A stretch of DNA of 64,000 bases from Capra hircus (Eukaryota; Chordata; Mammalia; Artiodactyla; Bovidae): contig NC_030811.1 of the NCBI RefSeq assembly GCF_001704415.2, forward strand, positions 55,603,591 through 55,667,590. The letters run 5' to 3'. A program made the position numbers and the translations under genes. Shown piece by piece: positions 56,704 through 64,000 of the stretch (the first letter of the stretch is position 1; every line of letters starts with the position of its first letter). The notes below the pieces were generated by a model. The model was not told where the DNA came from, made no database searches, and saw nothing but the letters and a program-made list of their open reading frames with translations.

Positions 56704-56820
56704 CTTGAAACGGCTGATCAGATCATAGCGAGTGAGTAACTCATAGAAAATGAATTTCAGTGCATGGTCCCCACTGGCTTCATTGAGGGAAAAAACATCA
56801 AAGGACCACTTGTCCACATC
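56704..56820 (-). CDS. PDE1C: PDE1C coding exon 3 of 13 in window (start of catalytic domain)
   Basis: The exon has 39 complete codons, phase 0 at both ends. The peptide starts DVDKWSFDVFSLNEASGDHA, continues LKFIFYELLTRYDLI and ends SRFK. It encodes the first helices of the class I phosphodiesterase fold; WSFDVFxLNEASG and LTRYDLIxRFKIP are conserved in all PDE1 members. The acceptor is CTTGTAG and the donor is GTCAGT. Same-orientation Bov SINEs lie on both sides (53913-54126 and 57277-57555). The identity to PDE1C is clear and no lesion is seen. Confidence 0.96.
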
Positions 56821-57029
56821 CTACAAGTCAGGGCAGAAAGAAAGAATTCATTAGTTGGTAGCCACTTACATTTATCTCCCTACTTTGGGGTTAGCCTGTA
56901 ATTTTGGGGGTTACCCTAACTTGGTAATTCAGTCTAAGACTCTAATACTGTTTCCCCTCTCAAACTTTTTCCAATATGGCAATCCTATATAGCATTTGCT
57001 GATAAAACATGAAATAGCTTTATTAGTAA

Positions 57030-57200
57030 TAACAAGAGCTATAATTTACTGGGTACCTACCTAGGCATTACGATCAATGATAAATATATAATTCATCCTG
57101 AAGACAAGCCTAGTGGTAGGTATTATCAGCCATATCTCACAAATGAGAAAACTGAGAAGTTAGCTAATTTCCCTAAGATTCATAGAAGGCAAGTGTTAGG
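57030..57200 (-). repeat. MIR relic, antisense
   Basis: 'ttactgggtacctacctaggca', 'ggtaggtattatcagccatatctcacaaatgagaaaactgaga' follow reverse MIR. Confidence 0.6.
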
Positions 57201-57276
57201 AATACATGTGGGGCAAAAACACAAACACACGTTCAACTGAAGTTTAAACTCAGGCTCTTTCCATTAACCTTCCACT

Positions 57277-57555
57277 GCTGCTGCTGCTGTTGCTAAGTCG
57301 CTTCAGTCGTGTCCGACTCTGTGTGACCCCATAGACGGCAGCCCACCAGGCTCCCCTGTCCCTGGGATTCTCCAGGCAAGAACACTGGAGTGGGTTGCCA
57401 TTTCCTTCTCCAATGCATGAAAGTGAAAAGTGAAAGTGAAGTCGCTCAGTCATGTCTGACTCTTTGCAACCCCATGGACTGCAGCCTACCAGGTTCCTCC
57501 ATCCATGGGGTTTTCCAGGCAACAGTACTGGAGTGGTTTGCCATTGCCTTCTCCG
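57277..57555 (-). mobile_element. Bov-A2 SINE (dimer), antisense, 11-base target duplication
   Basis: It starts with a GCTGCTGCTGCTGTTGCTAA tail, followed by two Bov-A units. AACCTTCCACT at 57266-57276 and 57556-57566 flanks it. Confidence 0.95.
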
Positions 57556-58449
57556 AACCTTCCACTCCTTCTGCTGAATTCCAAAATTTTAACTGACTTC
57601 ACAATAACCTAGTGTGTTTCCTACCCCTAACCAGCCTTGTGATACCATCTACTGACTTCCTCTTAGTCCATTGTGGAGAATGTTAACCCACTTAAAAGTC
57701 TTCAGAAACACACATGATACAGAACTCAAAACAATGTGTCACGTCAAGAATCTAATCTGCTAAGCTGAAACCAAGGAGAAAGCCTTCGTTTCACGGGATG
57801 GAAAAATGTTATCACTTCTGGAGTCACTGATCTGAGGACGGAGTCCTCAAATCTGTAAGTCACTTTACTGGAAAATATAAAACTAAGAGCTAAGCTGAAC
57901 ACACTCCTCACACACTACTCTTAAAGTTCAGAGTTTTATTTGTCCATAAAATAGTGGCTTCAAAATATATGTAAACACTGTCAAATACATCTTTGACTTA
58001 TAGATAGCTACTTGTGGGTGTTATAAACAAAGGCATGTTTAAGAAATAATTAAAGCAATAGTCATTTGGTTTCTCAGCATATCAAGAGTTTTATTTCAGT
58101 GGTTAAGGAAAGTGTACTGCCATGAGCATGATAATAAGGATGCATGCGAGACCACACTGAATCTAAGCTAGGTGTCAGATGGTCTGCTGGAAGAGATCTT
58201 GGCTTTCAGAAACTGCTGGACCCAGTGACTCCCACATCAGCCTTCACTGCATTCCAACATCATCTATCCATCCCAATCCTGCTCCTCTCCAAAGATCCCA
58301 GTCATGAAGATCACCCTGAGATCATGAAGGGTCTCTCTCATGGACACCAAGGCACAGGGAAAACAAACTGTATACAGGGAAAACCAAATATTTCCAGAAA
58401 GGTTTCAAATAGATTGTTTCAATTCACATTTAGTAGTAAATCTCACCTT

Positions 58450-58707
58450 GCTGCTGCTAAGTCGCTTCAGTCATGTCCGACTCTATGCAACCCTATAGAT
58501 GGCAGCCCACTAGGCTCCTCTGTCCCTGGGATTCTCCAGGCAAGAGTATTGGAGTGGGTTGCCATTTCCTTCTCCAACGCATGAAAGTGAAAAGTGAAAG
58601 TGAAGTCGCTCAGTCATGCCCAACTCTTAGTGACCCCATGGACTGCAGCCTACCAGGCTCCCCCGTCCATGGCATTTTCCAGGCAAGAGTACTGGAGTGG
58701 GTTGCCA
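58450..58707 (-). mobile_element. Bov-A2 SINE (dimer), antisense
   Basis: GCTGCTGCTAAGTCGCTTCA start, two units joined by CATGAAAGTGAAAAGTGAAA. TCACCTT at 58443-58449 and 58708-58714 is a likely 7-base target duplication. Confidence 0.92.
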
Positions 58708-59070
58708 TCACCTTAGCCTCCAATAATTTCTCCTCCATTATAAAAAGCAAAGAAATAGCCACAAGTGCTAAACATTTTCTGTGCCAGGCACAGTAGGAAC
58801 TGTTGATACACATTTGCAAACCCTTATAACCCTAAAAACTTTCTCCAGTTTCATAGATGGCCACCCCAGAGAGATGAAATGAAGTGTATAATGCCAATAC
58901 CAGGCAATAACTCCACTGATGCCCCAGTGACAGCATTACTGACAGATGACATTGTAAACTCAATGAATATGTGCTGTGACCCAAGCCTTAGGCCTTAAAT
59001 ACCCCGAGAGTGCCTAGGCCACAGACAGTGGAGCCATTTAAAATTAATCCAAGACCCAAGGTTCACCTTG

Positions 59071-59379
59071 AAAGTGAAAGTTGCTCAGCTGTGTCCGATT
59101 CTTTGTGACCCCATGAACTATACAGTCCATGGACTTCTCCAGGCCAGAATACTGGAGTGAGTAGCTTTTCCCTTCTCCAGGGGATCTTCCCAACCAGGGA
59201 TCAAACCCAGATCTGCAATGCAGGCGGATTCTTTACCAGTTGAGCCACAAGGGAAGCCCAAGAATACTGGAGTGGGTAGCCTGTCGCTTCTCCAGCAAAT
59301 CTTCACAACCTAGCAATCGAACAAGGGTCTCCTGCACTGCAGGCAGATTCTTTACCAACTGAACTATCAAGGAAGCCCT
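59071..59379 (-). mobile_element. Bov-tA dimer-type SINE, antisense, perfect 13-base target duplication
   Basis: It has the same two-head architecture as 45748-46065, including the junction CCACAAGGGAAGCCCAAGAA. AAGGTTCACCTTG at 59058-59070 and 59380-59392 is perfect. Confidence 0.95.
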
Positions 59380-59693
59380 AAGGTTCACCTTGGCTACCAA
59401 AACTGGCACTGTCATGACAGCCATTGTCTAGCTATTAGTTAAAGAAAAGTCCACTGACAACTCAGTAGGTAGGAAAACATTTGGTCACATCTGACTATTT
59501 TTAATCCTCTTCACTGAAATGAATAAAAGAAGGAAAAAAAAAGCTATCACTGGAAATGAAGAGAGAATCATAGTGAAAAGTCAAAATTTATTCTGAATAT
59601 TAGGTCTTAGAGAAACAGAAGGATGTGTAAACACAGACCGCGAGATGGATAGTCTCTCTAGCCCCTCATTCTGGGGAGACTTTAGCTGCGATT

Positions 59694-59820
59694 CTCAAAT
59701 TTCAGTGTTCTTTAGAACCACCTGGGGTGCTCAGAAAACAAGTGTTGATTCTTTGGTGGAGGATTCTGAAGAATCCTGGCTTGTGGCCTGGAATCTACAT
59801 TTTAACAAGCACCTAATTTA
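59694..59820 (+). repeat. MER5-like hAT relic
   Basis: GATTCTCAAATTTCAGTGTT, AACCACCTGGGGTGCTCAGA and 'ggaatctacattttaacaagcacc' recall the MER5A order. It is diverged. Confidence 0.55.
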
Positions 59821-61286
59821 ACTGCCTTAAACCAATCTTCTCTTCTTAGCAAATCTGGCCCAAGTACCAGTCCCGTGAATTTCCTATTAGTCTAACGTGA
59901 AGGAAGCCTGAACCTCCTCATTTCCTTCCACTTTAAACCTGGAGTCTGTCCAGGGTGTCTCTTCCTGAGTCACACAGCATATGCCCTTCTAAAGAACAGC
60001 ACAATTCTCCATTTCTGATAACCCCACCTTAGAAGATTAGAGATAAAACCACCCAAATTAGAAGCTAGCATTCATTGCATGGAAACAAATAAAAAGAATA
60101 AAAGTGCAACATATTTCAAATTTAGAGATTGGTGGTGGCTAATTATTCTCTTCCTTAAATGTTATTTTGTGCTATCTTCTTACATTAATCACAAAGGTTA
60201 AGATGACAGTAGCAGGATGATTATTTTACTAATGGTATTCTCTCAGGCTTTTGGGAAATTTTCTGTAACAGAAGAAAACAATAGTGTCTCCATATAAATT
60301 GCTGGCAGCGGAGTGAAAATAACCTTTTTCCAATAAGTACTATGTAAAAAAAAGAATCTATGTCATCTCTCCAGTTCAACTCCAATCCACTGAAAATTAA
60401 ACCAGAGTCTAGGAACACAGAAAAATATTACATTGTAAAAAGGTCTTGAACTTCCAAAGTAAAGAGAGCATACAACCAAGAGAAACAACAGCTTTAGCCT
60501 TCAGCACATATTAGCAATGGTGTGGAGAAGAGCAGCAATTCAGAGTTAGTATTCATCCTGAAATCATCAAGGTAACTTTCTCCTCCGAAAGACAACATGT
60601 GTGCTTCTGAGAAGTACTTTTCCCCTAAGCATAAAATAACAATTCACGCACATCACAGGTTGTTCCACATTTCTTCAGTCATTCTGTGTAGAAAAGAAGC
60701 TCCAATTTGTAAGAAATATTTTCATAAATTTCTTAGTACCGGTATAAACGCCTGTATTTATTTTCACAATAAAGGAAGAAATTAAGGATAAAAGATGCTT
60801 TTAACATTCCTAAGACTTTCACTGAAGGTTTCAGATTCAATTATGAAAATCAATGCAACTTCACAGTGGGTGTTATGAAACACCAGATCTTATAAAGTGG
60901 TTTCACAGATTAAATAAGAAATGTTGCTGTGAGTTACACAATGATTTATTGAGCATTAGAGCTGGGGTTGTAGAGGAGGGAGAGAAAACATGTGTCTTCT
61001 TGCTGTATCTTTCCTGAGCACCCTTCCTGTCCTAGATGACTTGACAAGAGAAAGAAAATGGTGAACTGAGAATCTGAATACAGAGTCTCCCAAAGTCAGC
61101 TAGTGAATGTCCCTGAGACAAGAGAAAGGGACTATTAAATATAAAATCAAACTGGCCCTAAAGGGCTCTTTCTTGACATTAAATTGATCTGATTCTGTGA
61201 GTAGGGAATTTAAATTATCTTCTGAAAATTCTATCGGGGATACACTTTTCAGGTTTCAGAGAAAGATTAAAATAGCTTTGTAGTTG

Positions 61287-61491
61287 TTGTTCAGCCATTA
61301 AGTCATGCCTGACTCTGCAGCCCCATGGACTTATAGTCCGTCAGGCTCCTCCGTGCATGAAATTCCCCAGGCAAGAATACTGGAGTGAGTTGCCATTTCC
61401 TTCTCCAGGGGATCTTCCTGGACCAGGGATCAAACCCATGTCTCTTGCATTGGCAGGCGGATTCTTTACCACTGAGTCACCAGGGAAGCCC
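61287..61491 (-). mobile_element. Bov-tA SINE, antisense
   Basis: TTGTTCAGCCATTAAGTCAT to the reversed head ACCACTGAGTCACCAGGGAA. Confidence 0.92.
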
Positions 61492-61664
61492 ATTTAACAA
61501 GAGTCAGAATACTGGAACCTCTTTGACTAAGCTGACATGACTCCATGTGTAGGCACCAGGCAATGTCAACCAGTTCCATGATCCTGGGCCTTAGCTCATA
61601 CCCTAAATTTAAAAGGCCAGTGAGTCTGAATCTACACACACATACAAAAATACATCTACACAAG

Positions 61665-61855
61665 GGCTTCCCTTGGGGCTCAGTTGGTAAAGAATCTGCC
61701 TGCAATGTGGGAGACCTGGGTTCAATTACCTGGGTTGGGAAGATCCTCTGGAGAAGGGAAAGACTACCCACTCGAGGATTCTGGCCTGGAGAATTCCATG
61801 GAATTCATGGGGTCCAAAGAGTCGGACACAACTGAGTGATGTACGCTTTCACTTT
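61665..61855 (+). mobile_element. Bov-tA SINE
   Basis: GGCTTCCCTTGGGGCTCAGT head to GTCGGACACAACTGAGTGAT. CAAGGGCT at 61661-61668 and 61856-61863 is a possible target duplication overlapping the head. It forms a close inverted pair with 61287-61491. Confidence 0.9.
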
Positions 61856-62059
61856 CAAGGGCTCTAAGAGATATTCCGTACAATTCCAAGAGCTTGTCTG
61901 ATCGGGAGTCATTCTGTAGGATTTAAACTCTTTACACTCAAGCATTTTGTGACTTTCCATGGAACTTTCAGGTTTAGTGAGAGTTTTGGGAAAATAGGAG
62001 GATACATGAGGAGGATGAGGGCTCTGGAGAACATACTTTCATGCATAAGATGTTACTGA

Positions 62060-62195
62060 GAGCTTACTATCTGCCCATAACTCTGGTATCAAACCTTAGT
62101 TCTGTCTCTGCCTTTTTTTTAGTCTCACTGGGTCTTAGTCTCTTCACCTACAAAATGAAAATGTACATTGAGTAGGTAAGAAGATAATGGTAGAG
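62060..62195 (+). repeat. MIR relic
   Basis: 'tctcactgggtcttagtctcttcacctacaaaatgaaaatg' is sense MIR wording. Confidence 0.5.
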
Positions 62196-62560
62196 TTATG
62201 GCCACAAAAGTTCATCCTAATGTTGGACATTTATAACCAGAACAAATTTGATCTCCTATGGCCAGAGTCAGACTGAGTCTCGTAATGCTAGATCACTGTA
62301 CTGATTACCAAACTACTCCAAGACAGCAGAAAGAAATGAAACTACACAGAATTCCATATTTTTTTTAAAAATGGCAGTACAAAGGCTTAAAAATTAGCAA
62401 TACTGTTACTGAACAGATAAGTAAAAGATAATGAAAGAAAAAAGTCAGGAATGACTGGGAAAACTATAAATGAACTGTAAATGAAAACTCATTTTCTAAC
62501 AACAAATTTAGCTTTTTATAGGGCACCATATACATGATAAGACCTTTTTATTGGTATTAC

Positions 62561-62627
62561 CTTTAATGCTTCAATAACAGCTGGTGGATAGCTCAGTCCC
62601 ACCATGTTTGATGTCCGTCTATACATT
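62561..62627 (-). CDS. PDE1C: PDE1C coding exon 2 of 13 in window
   Basis: This short exon of 67 nucleotides supplies the last base of a split Arg codon and then 22 codons, MYRRTSNMVGLSYPPAVIEA plus LK. In PDE1 proteins this is the entry to the catalytic domain. The acceptor is TTTGCCAG and the donor is GTAATA. The upstream exon ends with two bases of Arg, so the frame closes exactly, and the exon ends on a codon boundary. It is too short to find from reading-frame length and was placed by its peptide and splice sites. The MYRRTSNMVGLSYP wording matches PDE1C rather than PDE1A (MYRKTYHMVGLAYP). Confidence 0.95.
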
Positions 62628-63614
62628 CTGGCAAAGTCAGAAGGAAAAAAAAATACAATATTATATCTTACAAAGAAAAATTAGCAGGCCACATAGTTAT
62701 ACAAGTATTGACAATTAATAAGAAGTCATATCATCTGATAAACCCAAGGAACCTAAAATTTATTTTGCAACCTTTCTCTTAGTCATTCAAGGGGCTTAAA
62801 TGTTCAAATCAAATGAAATTAAAGCAATCCCAAACATGTAAACCATTGGAAACAAACAAACAAAAATTAAGTCTATGTGACCCAAATGAAGTTATTAAAA
62901 TGGGTCTCCTCTTCTGCTGGAAGTGAATTGTAGTGTAGCACAGATAATATGTAATGTAGTACTTTATCCTGAAAAAAGAACTCCTATGGGGGATCCATTT
63001 AGAAGAGATTTTTCTTTAGAACTAAACGATTAAAGAGAACTCAAAAAGAGAACTAAAAGAACTCAAAAAACTAGAGAGAAAAATGCCCCAGGTAAACTTT
63101 GAGGCAACCACAACATTCCTAAAACATTTAATCGTGTAGTAAGGATTGTAGGAAGAATATCAATTTCTGGAATCCATTTCTGGGGATGGGGGCGATTTAA
63201 TTTCAAAGAGCAAAGTGACTAACAAAATTGGAAAGTGTCATGGGGAACTCAAACCCCTTGACTGAACTTCTCCCTGGATCAATACCCTCACAGAGCACCT
63301 TTGACCTGTTTCAAATGTAGACATCATCCACGTATGTCAAATAACGATGATAAGATATGTCTTTTTTTTTAAATCAGAGGCTGAACTCAAACTAAATCTT
63401 AATGTGAACAAAAAGAATTCCAAGCAAAGGCAAAAAGCTTGTGCTAATGATGCTGCAAAGATATGTTTTTGCATCTCTTCTTATTCAAGACTGTTTCCAC
63501 CCAGAATTTTTAGTACTTATAAAAATACCAAACCTACATCAAAGCAAAGTCTTCAGTTATCAGAAACCAGTATCCCTTTCACTGCTTTGGTTAGTGAATG
63601 ACAGATATCTTTAC
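62628..63614 (-). other. PDE1C intron, 987 bases
   Basis: This is an AT-rich short intron without a recognised repeat. Frames in 63347-63761 overlap the exon border on the opposite strand and are not coding. Confidence 0.8.
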
Positions 63615-63797
63615 CTCTCCACAAATATCCCAGCCTGTACAGCATGGACGATGCTCTTGAACCGCGGCTTCTCCTCGCTTCTTCTGAGCATCATCCCCAT
63701 CTGCCGCGTGAAGGTGGAGGCCAGCCAGTCTCGGACCTCAGAAGGCACTGCATCGGACTGAATGTCACTGAGCTCATCTTCTGTATCCAGGAGTCGC
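63615..63797 (-). CDS. PDE1C: PDE1C coding exon 1 of 13 in window (regulatory linker)
   Basis: This is an internal exon of 61 codons. PDE1C hydrolyses cAMP and cGMP and is activated by Ca2+/calmodulin. The exon begins in a split Arg codon and reads RRLLDTEDELSDIQSDAVPS, then EVRDWLASTFTRQMGMM, an Arg/Lys-rich RRSEEKPRFKS segment and IVHAVQAGIFVE. In the PDE1 family this stretch lies between the autoinhibitory region and the catalytic domain, and the amphipathic basic segment lies in or near the second calmodulin-binding site (family knowledge). The acceptor is CCAG at the 63798 side and the donor is GTAAAG at 63609-63614. It ends after two bases of an Arg codon that the next exon completes. 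The QMGMMLRRS wording is the PDE1C form; PDE1A has a Lys-rich version here. The first coding exons are beyond 64000. Confidence 0.96.
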
Positions 63798-64000
63798 CTG
63801 GACCCAAGAAACAGAACCACGACACAGATTAAATCTGAAGTTAGAGCTCCCTGTTCAAAGCAGCTGTTCCTTCTCTCCAAACCACCTGAATACACAGGTG
63901 AAAAAAAAAAAACCATAATAAATGGGCCACAAAAAAATCCATTACTTTTTTGGGCACGGCTTGTGAACGCCCAGCATTTGTGTTTCAAGGTGGTTTCCTC
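63798..64000 (-). other. PDE1C intron upstream of exon 63615-63797 (partial)
   Basis: This is the intron end with acceptor CCAG. It holds an A-run at 63901-63912 and nothing else recognisable. Confidence 0.75.

Larger units (their letters stand above)
56821..62560 (-). other. PDE1C intron, 5.7 kb
   Basis: The intron holds a MIR, two Bov-A2, a dimeric Bov-tA, a MER5-like relic and two Bov-tA, listed separately. Stretches 57567-58440, 59825-61285 and 62200-62560 show nothing recognisable. Confidence 0.7.

Noticed and set aside
63347..63761. Plus-strand frames overlapping exon 63615-63797
   Set aside because: They are antisense of the exon and adjacent intron.
1..64000. A novel multi-gene system, operon, phage, or integrated virus
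   Set aside because: The content is explained by one vertebrate gene plus retroelement fossils. The only retrovirus-like parts are old non-coding LTR relics.

Overview
The window is mammalian nuclear DNA from a ruminant, almost certainly a bovid. The evidence is the interspersed repeats: many Bov-A/Bov-A2 and Bov-tA SINEs, CHR-type tRNA-Glu-derived SINEs, several BovB (RTE) LINE fragments and ruminant L1 3' ends. These lie over older mammal-wide relics (MIR, L2, L1M, MER5-like hAT elements, MaLR LTRs). The sequence cannot separate cattle from sheep, goat, buffalo or deer.

The only gene I can support is PDE1C, the Ca2+/calmodulin-stimulated dual cAMP/cGMP 3',5'-cyclic phosphodiesterase, on the minus strand. 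Thirteen consecutive internal coding exons are present. They run from 63797 (5'-most) down to 1333 (3'-most) and total 1649 coding nucleotides, about 550 residues. Every junction has an AG acceptor and a GT donor, and the phases join into one uninterrupted frame. The exons carry the end of the N-terminal regulatory region, the whole HD-type catalytic domain (YHNxxH, HDYEHTGTTN, HTADISHP, and the SQV-GF glutamine/phenylalanine clamp) and most of the Lys/Glu-rich C-terminal tail that distinguishes PDE1C from PDE1A and PDE1B. The first exons and the final exon(s) lie outside the window.

Layout by region: 1-1332 is downstream intron. Exons at 1333-1410 and 7944-8174 encode the tail. 17288-17463, 20607-20727 and 22719-22800 encode the end of the catalytic domain. 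32266-32386, 32932-33033, 39824-39952, 42839-42939 and 53214-53354 encode the catalytic core with its metal ligands. 56704-56820, 62561-62627 and 63615-63797 encode the start of the catalytic domain and the regulatory linker. The introns, over 97 percent of the window, are mostly repeat-derived. Notable insertions are a four-unit Bov-A array at 30098-30647 inside one target-site duplication, a BovB 3' fragment at 36295-37562 with a 332-codon reverse-transcriptase reading frame, a second BovB fragment at 34371-35525, an approximately 1.4 kb L2 relic at 49800-51240 and several nested insertions.

I found no RNA gene, CRISPR array, CpG-island promoter or novel gene system. Almost all other open frames are short and come from SINEs, LINEs or antisense of exons. 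The findings concern retroelement structure, possible effects of repeats on PDE1C RNA processing, and a few unexplained intron blocks. All repeat family names come from recalled consensus patterns and were not checked with a masking program.
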